Shown here piece after piece: positions 46,930 through 56,077 of a DNA stretch of 64,000 bases. A program made the position numbers and the translations under genes. The stretch comes from G963663615 sp963663615. GTDB taxonomy: Bacteria; Bacteroidota; Ignavibacteria; Ignavibacteriales; Melioribacteraceae. The stretch lies in assembly GCA_963663615.1 (NCBI GenBank), contig OY760517.1:1426001-1490000 (forward strand), read 5' to 3'. How positions within the stretch are numbered: the stretch's first letter is position 1; the number at the start of each line of letters is the position of its first letter. The notes below the pieces were generated by a model. The model did not search any database. It was given only the letters and a program-made list of their open reading frames with translations, and was not told the origin of the DNA.

Positions 46930-48387
46930 ATGAATATCAAATTTTTAACTGGTAAACATATATTCAGTATAAGTTTTTTTCTGATTGTAGCTGCCATCCT
47001 ACCATCTTGCAAAAACAGTTCGGAACACACAGTAACCAGATTGGATGATGATACGCTAAAGGCTCTTGAGAATGCAGAGGGTTTGTACAAGGAATACTGC
47101 TCCGGTTGTCATGGAAATGAGATACAGATATTTGTTAATAGAAGCTGGCGTTACGGAACTGATGAAACAGAATTGTATAACACAATTTCCAGGGGGGTGG
47201 AAGATGATGGTATGCCCGCATTTGAGGAATCATTTACGGAGCAGCAGATAAATGACCTTGTTACATATATACAATATCATATTGTTAATTTAAACCGTTA
47301 TGAGTTTGATGATGATTTTTCAGTAAGTGATACATTCGCAGCTGCACAGTTTAATTACTATCTGGAGGAAGTTGCAATAGGATTTAATATACCCTGGGGT
47401 ATGGCTTTTTTTCCTGATGGCGGTTTCCTCGTTACAGATAAGTCCGGAACGTTATGGAAAGTAGCTAACAGTGGAGAAAAAATTGAAATATCTGGTGTAC
47501 CGGCAGTTGTTGATTATAGTCAGGGAGGTATGCTGGATGTAGAGGTTCATCCTGATTTCACATCTAATAATTATATCTATCTTTCTTATTCAAAATTATC
47601 CTCACAAAACCGTTCTCTGGCAACTACGGCAGTCTCAAGATTTGTTTTAAAGGATGGTGTATTAACCGATTCACAATTAATATTTGAAGCATTACCTTAT
47701 GCAACTACCCGTCATCACTATGGAAGTCGTTTGGAGTTTGATGATAATGGCTATTTGTATATAACCGTAGGTGACAGGGGAGCAAGAGATGTTAATCCGC
47801 AGGATTTGAGTAAGCTTCCTGGTAAGGTTCATCGTGTAAATGATGATGGTTCAATTCCTCCTGATAATCCATTTATTGATAAAGAAGGAGCTGTTAGAAG
47901 TATATTCTCATACGGACACAGAAATCAACAAGGTATGGTTAAAAATCCGTTTACAGGTGAAATGTGGACGCACGAACATGGACCCAAAGGTGGGGATGAA
48001 ATAAATATTGTTAGGAGTGGACTAAATTATGGCTGGCCTATAATTTCTTACGGTATTAACTATGACGGTTCCATATTTACGGAATATACCGAAATGGAAG
48101 GTATGGAAGAACCGTTACATTATTGGGTTCCTTCAATAGCTCCTTCGGGGATGGATTTTGTAAGTAGCGACAAATATCCTGGCTGGGAAGGTGCATTGCT
48201 GGTTGGATCATTGAAATACAAGTATCTGAATTTGTGCTATATCAGTGGTGAAAGTGTAACTGCCGAAGAATTGCTTCTTAAGGGTATTGGCAGACTAAGA
48301 AATGTTAAGCAAGGTTCGGATGGATTTATTTATCTTGCAAAGGAAAGTCCGGGTGTTATTTACCGAATTATTCCATTAAGCAAATAA
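46930..48387 (+). CDS. Lipoprotein cytochrome c fused to PQQ-type sugar dehydrogenase
   Basis: 485 aa. Lipobox Cys27 after a hydrophobic stretch; cytochrome c domain ~45-125 with CSGCH (57-61) and probable Met ligand in 'DDGMPAFEE'; then a soluble glucose/sorbosone dehydrogenase-like six-bladed propeller (~145-480) with 'NIPWGMAFFPDGGFLVTDK', 'RDVNPQDLSKLPGKVHRV' and 'WTHEHGPKGGDEIN', typical PQQ-dependent aldose dehydrogenase motifs. It would oxidise sugars outside the cytoplasm and pass electrons to its own heme. AGGGGTA precedes the ATG. The next open reading is a GH92 remnant and a ROK-family gene. Confidence 0.92.
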   Translation: MNIKFLTGKHIFSISFFLIVAAILPSCKNSSEHTVTRLDDDTLKALENAEGLYKEYCSGCHGNEIQIFVNRSWRYGTDETELYNTISRGVEDDGMPAFEESFTEQQINDLVTYIQYHIVNLNRYEFDDDFSVSDTFAAAQFNYYLEEVAIGFNIPWGMAFFPDGGFLVTDKSGTLWKVANSGEKIEISGVPAVVDYSQGGMLDVEVHPDFTSNNYIYLSYSKLSSQNRSLATTAVSRFVLKDGVLTDSQLIFEALPYATTRHHYGSRLEFDDNGYLYITVGDRGARDVNPQDLSKLPGKVHRVNDDGSIPPDNPFIDKEGAVRSIFSYGHRNQQGMVKNPFTGEMWTHEHGPKGGDEINIVRSGLNYGWPIISYGINYDGSIFTEYTEMEGMEEPLHYWVPSIAPSGMDFVSSDKYPGWEGALLVGSLKYKYLNLCYISGESVTAEELLLKGIGRLRNVKQGSDGFIYLAKESPGVIYRIIPLSK

Positions 48388-48392
48388 TTTGA

Positions 48393-48698
48393 TTATATCC
48401 GGTTTGCTCAGGTATGGGTGAATATGCTTTAGGTTCACCTGTTTTCAGGGAGGTTAAACTACAACTTGAAAATGGCAAAATATTTAAGATAAAAGCGGGC
48501 AATAATTTGCAACAGAATGTGTATATCAAATCTGCTGCACTAAATGGTGATAACTATACCTGAAATTATCTTTCGCACAGTATAATTACGGAGGGGGGTG
48601 TACTGTTACTTGATATGTCGGATAAGCCAAATAAAAATCGTGGAAAAAGTAAAGAAGATTTTCCATATTCATTTAGTGATGAAACGAATAACGAATAA
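48393..48698 (+). pseudogene. C-terminal remnant of a GH92 alpha-mannosidase
   Basis: One frame reads like the last ~100 residues of GH92: 'LYPVCSGMGEYALGSPVF', a '..QLENGKIF' beta strand, 'NVYIKSAALNG', '..GGVLLLDMSDKPNKNRG' and a PYSFS ending. An in-frame TGA at 48561-48563 interrupts it (after 'DNYT', before 'NYLSH'). No start or upstream catalytic domain remains: the PQQ dehydrogenase gene ends five bases before the remnant. The family assignment is from recalled motifs ('YPVxPGxxEYxxGSP' and 'SAxLNG'). The frame ends in TAA just before the ROK-family start. Confidence 0.8.
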
Positions 48699-48715
48699 GT
48701 TTGGAGCAGGATTTT

Positions 48716-49816
48716 ATGAAATATAATGAAGATAAACGAATAGTAATGACTCTGGACGCTGGTGGTACAACTCTTGTTTTTTCTGCAATACAGGGTAATG
48801 AGCAGGTGGTTGAGGAAATAACATTACCTTCGTCTCCTGATAATCTGGAGATAATGTTTAATAACCTTGTAGAAGGATTTAGCACGGTAAAATCAAAACT
48901 AAAAGAAAAACCGGTAGCTATTAGTTTTGCTTTTCCTGGTCCGGCTGATTATTCAAGGGGGATTATACTTGATTTGCCAAATCTACCGGCATTTAGGGGT
49001 GGAGTTGCCATGGGTCCTTTTCTTGAAGAGAAGTTTGGTATTCCGGTTTTTATAAATAATGATGGGGACTTGTTTGCATACGGTGAAGCTATTTCAGGAT
49101 TTTTACCTGAAATAAACAAAAAGCTTGAGGAATCGGGTAGCCCCAAACGGTATAAAAATTTGGCTGCATTTACAATTGGTACTGGCTTTGGATGCGGGCT
49201 AGTTAGAGATGGTGAATTGCTAACAGGTGATAACTCGGCTGCCGGTGAAGTATGGTTATTTCGGGATAAACTTGGTAAAAACATTAATATTGAAAACCAT
49301 GTTAGTATTAGAGGTGTTAAACGTACCTATTCAAGGATTACTGGTATTCCAGAAAATGAAGTACCGGAACCAAAAGTATTATATAAAATTGCCAAAGGCG
49401 AGAGTAAAGGAGAAAGGGAGGCTGCGTTAAATGCTTTCGGCGAACTGGCTGAAGCAGCCGGGGATGCTATTGCTCATGTAGTAACCCTTATTGATGGACT
49501 TGTGGTTATAGGTGGTGGACTTTCAAGAGCATGGGAGTTGTTTTTACAGGAAATTATAAATGAGATGAATAGCAAATATACTCGACCGAGTGGAGAGGTT
49601 TTAGGGAGGCTTATTCCAAAAGCATACAACCTTGAAGATGAGAAACAACTAACCGAGTTTTTATCCGGTTCAAAAAGAGAGATTTTGGTCCCGGGTACAT
49701 CCAGGTCTATAAGCTATGATGCTTATCCAAGAACGGGGGTAGCTATCTCCAAAATTGGAACTGCTCGGGCTGTATCGCTTGGAGCGTATGCTTTTGCAAT
49801 TAACAAGTTAGGATAA
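48716..49816 (+). CDS. ROK-family sugar kinase/regulator
   Basis: 366 aa ROK protein. Phosphate-binding 'MTLDAGGTTLVFS' near residue ~12, 'FAFPGPADYSRGIILDLPNL' near ~75, Asp in INNDGDLFAYGE, and 'GTGFGCGLVRDGELLTG'. The usual zinc motif of ROK kinases (CxCGxxGC) is not seen, so either it is a non-Zn type or kinase activity differs. The ATG at 48716 with AGG/GGAG upstream is preferred over TTG 48701. No DNA-binding domain precedes it, so a kinase role is favoured. The preceding GH92 remnant suggests it once served mannose use. Confidence 0.85.
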   Translation: MKYNEDKRIVMTLDAGGTTLVFSAIQGNEQVVEEITLPSSPDNLEIMFNNLVEGFSTVKSKLKEKPVAISFAFPGPADYSRGIILDLPNLPAFRGGVAMGPFLEEKFGIPVFINNDGDLFAYGEAISGFLPEINKKLEESGSPKRYKNLAAFTIGTGFGCGLVRDGELLTGDNSAAGEVWLFRDKLGKNINIENHVSIRGVKRTYSRITGIPENEVPEPKVLYKIAKGESKGEREAALNAFGELAEAAGDAIAHVVTLIDGLVVIGGGLSRAWELFLQEIINEMNSKYTRPSGEVLGRLIPKAYNLEDEKQLTEFLSGSKREILVPGTSRSISYDAYPRTGVAISKIGTARAVSLGAYAFAINKLG

Positions 49817-50075
49817 GTTCCTGAAGCATATACAGTACTAGATTTATATTCCAAATTAAGGAATATACGGGCATATTAGTTTAAATTTTTATAACTTCCA
49901 TATATGTCATATTATAATGATAAGCTGGTACCGTATCATTTTTATATTTGTTGACTGACCTATTAAAATAGAGATTGCTTAATATATTGTTTTATAGTGG
50001 TTTATGTTTAGTAAATGCTTAGCACGAATATTGTATAATGATATACAGTTTACTTTTACCTTAACCGGGAAATAT

Positions 50076-51389
50076 ATGGATCATTCCAGTAAAAACAGAA
50101 TTGCCTTTGTTGCATTCATATTTGCGTTAGTGCTTATAATAGTTTTACATATTTTTATTAAACCATCCTTTTTTAGCGACTCCGAAAGTGATGATGTTAC
50201 AGTAATAAGATATGTTGATAACATAACCGGAGTTCAGCAGGAGTTAATAGACCGGTTTAATGAGGAGAACAAGGGCAAAATTCGGGTTGAGCTTGTTAAT
50301 TTTCCGCTTGCAAAATTTAGCTCGCATGAACGGAAACAGTTGTTAACAAAATATTTGCGTAAAAAAAGTGACCAGATTGATATATTTTCAGCTGACCAGG
50401 TCTGGATTCCCCGTTTTAGCAACTGGGCTGAACCACTGGATAAATATTTTACAGACGAGGAAAAAGGTAGAATTGAAAGTTCGGCTTTTGAATACTGTCA
50501 TGAAGATAGCCAGTTTATTGCTGTACCTTTGTTTACAGATATTGGTGTGATGTATTGCCGAAATGATTTGCTAAAGCTACACCCGGAATATGAACAAATT
50601 AAATCCGAATTAAAAAACTCGGTTACATGGGAAAGATTTATTGAAATTGGTAAGTCCAAAGTTTTCAGGAATCATCCGTTTTATGTTTTTTCGGCAGATA
50701 ATTATGAAGGCTTGATGTGCAGCTTTTCCGAGTTGTACCCACGCGAAACCAATCTTTTCAGCTATCGCAATTCACTTATGGATAATAAAATAAAGTTTGC
50801 CGCCGGATTTATAGTTGATTTGGTAAACAAGTACAAAATATCACCGGATGACGTTGTACTTTTGCAGGAAAATAATCTTGGTAACTTCTTTTATGAAAAT
50901 AATGCTGTATTTCTGCGTGGCTGGCCCAATTCGTTTCCTTCCTTTTATTATGTAAACAAGAATACAAGTGAAAATGAGAAATACTTATGTGTTCCCTTAC
51001 CACATTTTAAGGGTGAGAAAAAACGATTTGTACGGGGCGGCTGGAATTTAATGCTATCAAAATACTCGCCAAACAAGGAAGCTGCACTAAAATTTGTGAA
51101 GTATTGGCTAAGTGATGAAGTTCAGACAATTATGTATGAGCGACAGGGCTTTTTACCAACGTTGGAAAAGTTCTACACGGATGAAAATCTACTTAACAAA
51201 TATGATATGTTAAAGTTTTACAAGGAATTACTGGCGTATTCGGTTTACAGACCAACAGGGAAGTATTATACAATATTTTCTGATATTTTAACCAGATACC
51301 TTAAGCTTTCTATTAAACAAAAACTAACTGTTAACGAAGCATTAAAAAAAGCAGAATTCGAAATTAAGGCGTTAGGATCGGGTAAATAA
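50076..51389 (+). CDS. Membrane-anchored extracellular solute-binding protein (family 1)
   Basis: 437 aa. Instead of a lipoprotein signal there is one N-terminal membrane helix (~9-28: IAFVAFIFALVLIIVLHIFI), then a type 1 (sugar-type) ABC solute-binding fold: 'NGVQQELIDRFNEENKG'-like start, 'FSADQVWIPRFSNWAEPLDK', 'GWNLMLSKYSPNKEAALKFV' and 'YERQGFLPTLEKFY'. No transporter permease or ATPase is nearby; the kinase follows by a one-base overlap (TAATG). So the protein probably acts as the sensor of the two-component system, not for uptake. The ATG at 50076 fits GGGAAAT upstream; an ATG at 50004 would give a longer leader. Confidence 0.9.
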   Translation: MDHSSKNRIAFVAFIFALVLIIVLHIFIKPSFFSDSESDDVTVIRYVDNITGVQQELIDRFNEENKGKIRVELVNFPLAKFSSHERKQLLTKYLRKKSDQIDIFSADQVWIPRFSNWAEPLDKYFTDEEKGRIESSAFEYCHEDSQFIAVPLFTDIGVMYCRNDLLKLHPEYEQIKSELKNSVTWERFIEIGKSKVFRNHPFYVFSADNYEGLMCSFSELYPRETNLFSYRNSLMDNKIKFAAGFIVDLVNKYKISPDDVVLLQENNLGNFFYENNAVFLRGWPNSFPSFYYVNKNTSENEKYLCVPLPHFKGEKKRFVRGGWNLMLSKYSPNKEAALKFVKYWLSDEVQTIMYERQGFLPTLEKFYTDENLLNKYDMLKFYKELLAYSVYRPTGKYYTIFSDILTRYLKLSIKQKLTVNEALKKAEFEIKALGSGK

Positions 51390-52843
51390 TGAAGAAGCAA
51401 ATAAATAAATACAAATTTGAATTTAAACATATAGCAATACTCTTTATTGTATTGATTGCTTTTGAAATTGCCTTGTTCTTTATCTTCAAAAATTCGCTTT
51501 CATCATTTATAATAAACAATCAGCAATGGTACCAGGAGTATTCGGCTAACAGAATCGCCGATTATACAGCCAGCTCCTTCGAAATGCTACTGGAAACTGT
51601 TCGTCTAGATGAAGATATAACCCCTACCGAACGATCAAGAATGATTCAAAAGTTTGATCTCTTGCTAAATCAGCAATATCTGGAGAAGGATATTGAAGAA
51701 ATTTGTCTTTTTATCAAGGTAGAAAATAATTTCAAGGTTGTGGATAATGGAGAGGTGTTATTCAATATACTCGTAGAAAGAAATAAAAATATTCCGCTTC
51801 CAACCAGGGAGCATAAAAAAGCAGAAGAACTTTTTGAGCAGGTTAAAGACAAGATACTTGTTGATGAGAGTATAAAATCGATTATAGATACTGATGAAGA
51901 GTTCTACAACTTTATACCTTTTGTACCTGATGGTGAGTTTTCCGGAGTAATGTATGTAAAAAGCAGACCTGATTTTTCTTCGGTTACTAATGAATTTATG
52001 TATAATTATGATGGCATTGCCATGGTATTCTCAATTCTTATTCTCACCGGCTTGTTCTTTATGTACCTTATTTCATCAAATACACTTAATACGAGGGATA
52101 AAGCACAGGAAGAGTTGTACAATGAAAAGAATGAGCACATGAAAGAGAAGCTTAACCATGAAAAGGAGTTTGTTTTTACCAAAAGAATATATCATGCACA
52201 TCATAAAGCCGAAAAGATTATCGGGTTTATAAATCGTGATCTTATGCATATTAAGGGTAATGAGGAAATAACCAAAAGGGTTACCAAATATGCTAATTTT
52301 ATTGCTCGCATCATTTATGATATGAAATGGTACGAGCCTCAAATTTCTACTATTCGTAATCCAATTTTTAATACAAATATTAATGAGGTTATAACTTTCA
52401 TGGTTGATAATCTTTTCTTGCGGCTTTCAACCACTACAGAAGCATTTTCACTTAATACCAGTCTCGATAACGGTTTCCCGGTAATTCATGTTAACGAGTT
52501 TGTAATTTGGGAAATTATTGAACCACTTGTTCAAAACAGTATTACGCACAACACTGATAAAAATGTTAATGTTTTGATTTCTACCAAGTATGATCATGAT
52601 AAGAAACGGGGACTAATAAACATTACCGACAATGGCAAGGGTATTAAAAACGAATTACTTGAAGAGCAGGATGGTATAAAGAAGATTTTTCTTGAACATA
52701 CTTCATCCAGAGAAGAGAATAATAAAAATTTTGGCTATGGATGTTTTATTGCATTTAATATGGCTAAAAGGTGCGGCTGGCGTATAGATGCTGAAAACCT
52801 TGATGAAGGCGGATGTAGATTTAGTGTAATTATTCAACATTAG
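51389..52843 (+). CDS. Membrane sensor histidine kinase
   Basis: 484 aa. Two membrane helices (~14-35, ~213-233) enclose a ~175-residue extracytoplasmic domain; a coiled linker leads to an atypical phosphorylation helix ('KRIYHAHHKAEKIIGFI', ~268-284) without the usual H-E/D-x-x-T/N-P motif. The HATPase_c part has N-box 'WEIIEPLVQNSITHN', G1 DNGKGI and G2 'NFGYGCFIAFNMAKRCGW'. It starts in the SBP stop and is followed at 14 bases by the sigma54 activator. Likely job: read the SBP and phosphorylate that regulator. Sensory ligand unknown, probably a sugar. Confidence 0.88.
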   Translation: MKKQINKYKFEFKHIAILFIVLIAFEIALFFIFKNSLSSFIINNQQWYQEYSANRIADYTASSFEMLLETVRLDEDITPTERSRMIQKFDLLLNQQYLEKDIEEICLFIKVENNFKVVDNGEVLFNILVERNKNIPLPTREHKKAEELFEQVKDKILVDESIKSIIDTDEEFYNFIPFVPDGEFSGVMYVKSRPDFSSVTNEFMYNYDGIAMVFSILILTGLFFMYLISSNTLNTRDKAQEELYNEKNEHMKEKLNHEKEFVFTKRIYHAHHKAEKIIGFINRDLMHIKGNEEITKRVTKYANFIARIIYDMKWYEPQISTIRNPIFNTNINEVITFMVDNLFLRLSTTTEAFSLNTSLDNGFPVIHVNEFVIWEIIEPLVQNSITHNTDKNVNVLISTKYDHDKKRGLINITDNGKGIKNELLEEQDGIKKIFLEHTSSREENNKNFGYGCFIAFNMAKRCGWRIDAENLDEGGCRFSVIIQH

Positions 52844-52857
52844 GAACGGAATATATA

Positions 52858-54309
52858 ATGAGTAAGAAAATTAGATTGATGCTTATAGAGGATGAAGAGT
52901 TTGATAAAATACGTGTGGAAAAAACACTTAATAGTATTGTTAATAAATTTGAGCTTACCCATTTCTATTCGGATGGTAAAACGGCAGTGCAAAAGTTGAT
53001 GGAAAAACCGAATTCTATTGATGTGGTTATTATGGATTTTCAGATTGCAGGCGGATTGATGGGAGAGTCTTTAATAAGAAAAATAAAGGAAATAAACCCT
53101 GTAATACAGATTATCGTGATAACCAAAATGACTATGAATATTAGTGATTTTGATTTTGCCAACAGTCTGCTTGAAGCTGGTGCATTCTGGTATTGCACCA
53201 AATACCCAATGGATGTACAGGACTATATATATCAACCAACCGATTTTATTCTGGCTTTGTATAATGCGTTTGAAAAGAAACAGCTTGAGGAAGATAAACT
53301 TGTATCGAACAGGAAATTGCAGAAGAGTGTTGACAAAATTCTTGAGGAGAAAAGAATTATCGGTGCAAGTCCCAGAATAGAAAAACTTCATCGCGAAATA
53401 GATATGTATGCCTCAAGTGATGCCAATATTCTGGTTGAAGGACCTTCCGGTAGTGGTAAGGAGCTTGTTGCATCTTATCTTCATTACAAAAGTAACCGCA
53501 AGTTCGAAAATTATGTAACGGTAAATTGTGGCTCAATTCCGCTTGAACTTGTTGAAAGCGAATTGTTTGGTTATGAGAAAGGAGCCTTTACCGGTGCAGA
53601 TAAATCTCGTGAGGGGTATTTTGAGCAGGCACATAAAGGAACTCTTTTCCTTGATGAAATTGGTGAACTACCCCCTGCTGCCCAAAGCAAAATATTACGT
53701 GTTCTTGAGGAGGGGGAAATACAAAAAATTGGTAAATCAACCAAGAAGAAAGTTGATGTAAGGATTATTGTCGCAACCAATCGTGATTTGAAGAAAGAGG
53801 TAGAAAAGAAGCGTTTCAGGATGGATTTATATTACAGATTAAATGTGCTTTCTATTGAGGTGCCACCACTTTCCGAAAGAGTGGATGACATTCCTGTTTT
53901 ATTCGACTACTTTATTGAAAGATATAGCAAAACGCACAATATTAAAAAACCGGAGCTTTTGCCAGATGTTTATGAAACGCTTAAAAGTTATTCGTGGCAA
54001 GGAAATGTTCGTGAAATAAAAAGTGTGGCTCAGAGATTAATTCTTTCGAGGGTTGAAAAACCTACTATGGTTGATATTCTTAATGCACTCGGTACTTTTG
54101 AGCTGGATACTACAACGATTGTTAGCAACTTTAAAACGTTATTTAACAAGGATGAAATAATTGAATTAAAGGATGTTAAAAAGATTATTTACAAGGAGTA
54201 TATAAAATTTGTTAGAGAGAACTCCGCTACAGATGCCGAAGCTGCAAAAAAACTTGGTATAGCTCCATCCAACTACTCCAGATTGTGCTCGGAGCTGGGA
54301 CTAAAATAA
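52858..54309 (+). CDS. Sigma54-dependent response regulator (NtrC type)
   Basis: 483 aa. Receiver domain ~1-125 (acidic pocket Glu11-Asp12, phospho-Asp60 in IMDFQ, Lys90), AAA+ domain ~165-390 with Walker A GPSGSGKE (195-202), the sigma54-contact loop GAFTGA (242-247), Walker B LFLDEIG (263-269) and the R-finger segment, then a short C-terminal Fis-like HTH ('EAAKKLGIAPSNYSRLCSEL'). It activates RpoN-dependent promoters when phosphorylated, probably by the kinase just upstream. A strong terminator follows, then a -24/-12 promoter candidate (54436-54450) before the secreted glycan genes, the likely target. Confidence 0.95.
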   Translation: MSKKIRLMLIEDEEFDKIRVEKTLNSIVNKFELTHFYSDGKTAVQKLMEKPNSIDVVIMDFQIAGGLMGESLIRKIKEINPVIQIIVITKMTMNISDFDFANSLLEAGAFWYCTKYPMDVQDYIYQPTDFILALYNAFEKKQLEEDKLVSNRKLQKSVDKILEEKRIIGASPRIEKLHREIDMYASSDANILVEGPSGSGKELVASYLHYKSNRKFENYVTVNCGSIPLELVESELFGYEKGAFTGADKSREGYFEQAHKGTLFLDEIGELPPAAQSKILRVLEEGEIQKIGKSTKKKVDVRIIVATNRDLKKEVEKKRFRMDLYYRLNVLSIEVPPLSERVDDIPVLFDYFIERYSKTHNIKKPELLPDVYETLKSYSWQGNVREIKSVAQRLILSRVEKPTMVDILNALGTFELDTTTIVSNFKTLFNKDEIIELKDVKKIIYKEYIKFVRENSATDAEAAKKLGIAPSNYSRLCSELGLK

Positions 54310-54343
54310 TACCCTCCTCAATTCGCTTATATTAATGATATTC

Positions 54344-54372
54344 ACTTCACATATCATTTTGATATGTGAAGT
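54344..54372 (+). terminator. Terminator after the response regulator gene
   Basis: 13-bp stem (ACTTCACATATCA/TGATATGTGAAGT) with TTT loop, followed by TTAAAC. Separates the regulatory operon from the glycan genes. Confidence 0.75.
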
Positions 54373-54435
54373 TTAAACTAAATAAAAAGTACTGCATTAA
54401 AGTTTGTTTTTGGAGTAAATTTGATGAAAATATTC

Positions 54436-54450
54436 CGGCACGGTAAATGC
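54436..54450 (+). promoter_or_regulatory. Candidate sigma54 (-24/-12) promoter
   Basis: CGGCACGGTAAATGC matches TGGCACG-N4-TTGC at 9 of the 11 specified bases, with GG and GC at the required spacing (mismatches: first T to C, TTGC to ATGC). It lies 54 bases before the ATG of the first secreted gene and just downstream of a sigma54-activator gene. Expected transcript start near 54462. Confidence 0.65.
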
Positions 54451-54503
54451 TTATTATCAGTACGTAACCATTATTCAAAAATATTTTAATCATGGAGGAT
54501 TTG

Positions 54504-55988
54504 ATGAAAAGATTTTTCACAATTCTTTTAGTTTTAGTTTTATCTCAAATGATATTTGCCCAGAATTACAGTGTTACATTTCAGGTAGATATGAATGTTC
54601 ATCAGGGATATGGTTTTTTTGATCCTTCTCTTTCAGATGTTTTGTTAAGAGGAAGTTTTAATGACTGGGGCGATCAGGAACCAATGAACGATGATGATAA
54701 TGACGGTATTTATACGCTAACCAAAGAATTACCTGCCGGTTCTATTGCGTTCAAGTTTTTCTACAAAAATATTTACGGTCAGGATAGTTGGGAAGAAATT
54801 GATGACAGAACATTTGATGTTGCAGGCGATACGGTTATGCCAGTTGTTTACTTCATGAATGATGAAGGTTCCAAAAAGGTAATTGATGTATTTTTCCAGG
54901 TTAATATGGAAATTGAAAAAGTTGCCGGAAGATTTAACCCTGCTAATGATGTTGTAACTGTTAGGGGTACATTTAACGCCTGGGAAGGAACAGATACCTG
55001 TTTTGCAGAATTAGGTAATACTAATCTCTACTCTGCATCAGTTAAGTACCTTGCCGAAGTGGGTGATACAATTCACTACAAGTTTAATATTAATGGCGAC
55101 ACTTGGGAAAATGATTTCCCTCTTAACAATGGTGGTCACAGACTAATTGGTATCTCTCAGGAAGACCTGGATAATCTTTATGCTTATGACCCATACGATT
55201 ATCCCAACGAATACTTTAACGGTCTTGAATTCACCACTTTAACTCTTCAGGAATCAGAAATTATATTTACAGTTGATATGAATGATGCAACTGATTTGAA
55301 CGGAACGCCATTTTCAGCAATTGAAAATGTATTCCTGTGTGGTGAAATGAATCCACTTTATTGGGCTTGGGATTCAGAAAATGTTAACCGTGCAATCTTT
55401 ATGGTAGATGATGGTACCTCGGGTGATGTTACAGCCGGTGATGGTATTTGGTCAACTACTGTAACTTTTCCTCAATATACTTCTACAAATGCATTTAGTT
55501 ACAAATATGGTGCAAACTATGATCTTCCTTCAAATAACGGGTTGAATGATAATGAAAATTATTCGGGTGAAGATCACTGGATTCAGTTGCCTCAAACCAT
55601 TATTAGCGGTACAGTAAATAATGTATTTGGTGAAGCTACAACATCCGATTCCCCACATACTATCGAAAATCTGGTTACTACCGGAGTAGAAGAAGATGAA
55701 AGTGATTTGCTACCTGAAGAGTTTACACTTCAGCAGAATTATCCAAATCCGTTTAACCCTTCAACTAATATCAAATTCAGTATTCCTGAATCAGGTGATG
55801 TAAGTCTAAAGGTATATGATATTCTTGGCAAAGAAATAGTTTCTCTTGTTAACGAAACTCTTGATGCCGGAGCTTACACATTCAAGTTCGATTCACAGAA
55901 TTATGGTAGTCTTGCCAGTGGTATTTATCTGGTTAGACTGGAAAGTAAAAATAATAGTGCCTCCATTAAAATGATGTTATTAAAGTAA
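54504..55988 (+). CDS. Secreted protein with three starch-binding-like domains and T9SS sorting domain
   Basis: 494 aa. Signal peptide (MKRFFTILLVLVLSQMIFAQ), then three beta-sandwich modules of the CBM20/CBM48/SusE-like kind, each with 'VxFQVDMNV', 'RGSFNDWG' or 'RGTFNAW' and a Trp/Asp-rich loop (~20-120, ~130-230, ~250-380). A T9SS domain ends the protein (NYPNPFNPSTNI...IKMMLLK). Probably a surface alpha-glucan- or similar polysaccharide-binding protein. GGAGG precedes the ATG at 54504 by a short spacer. First gene behind the candidate sigma54 promoter; a hairpin (56010-56037) lies before the next gene and may reduce transcript beyond it. Confidence 0.88.
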   Translation: MKRFFTILLVLVLSQMIFAQNYSVTFQVDMNVHQGYGFFDPSLSDVLLRGSFNDWGDQEPMNDDDNDGIYTLTKELPAGSIAFKFFYKNIYGQDSWEEIDDRTFDVAGDTVMPVVYFMNDEGSKKVIDVFFQVNMEIEKVAGRFNPANDVVTVRGTFNAWEGTDTCFAELGNTNLYSASVKYLAEVGDTIHYKFNINGDTWENDFPLNNGGHRLIGISQEDLDNLYAYDPYDYPNEYFNGLEFTTLTLQESEIIFTVDMNDATDLNGTPFSAIENVFLCGEMNPLYWAWDSENVNRAIFMVDDGTSGDVTAGDGIWSTTVTFPQYTSTNAFSYKYGANYDLPSNNGLNDNENYSGEDHWIQLPQTIISGTVNNVFGEATTSDSPHTIENLVTTGVEEDESDLLPEEFTLQQNYPNPFNPSTNIKFSIPESGDVSLKVYDILGKEIVSLVNETLDAGAYTFKFDSQNYGSLASGIYLVRLESKNNSASIKMMLLK

Positions 55989-56009
55989 TGTATGTTCCTT
56001 AAATCAGTT

Positions 56010-56037
56010 ACCCGGTAATTAACGCTCGTTGCCGGGT
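56010..56037 (+). terminator. Hairpin/weak terminator after the binding-protein gene
   Basis: Stem ACCCGGTAA/TTGCCGGGT (one G-U pair) followed by TCTGTATAAT; the short T-tract suggests partial termination or mRNA stabilisation between the first and second genes of the cluster. Confidence 0.55.
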
Positions 56038-56077
56038 TCTGTATAATATTTATACCTCATTTAATTTTGGAGATTTA

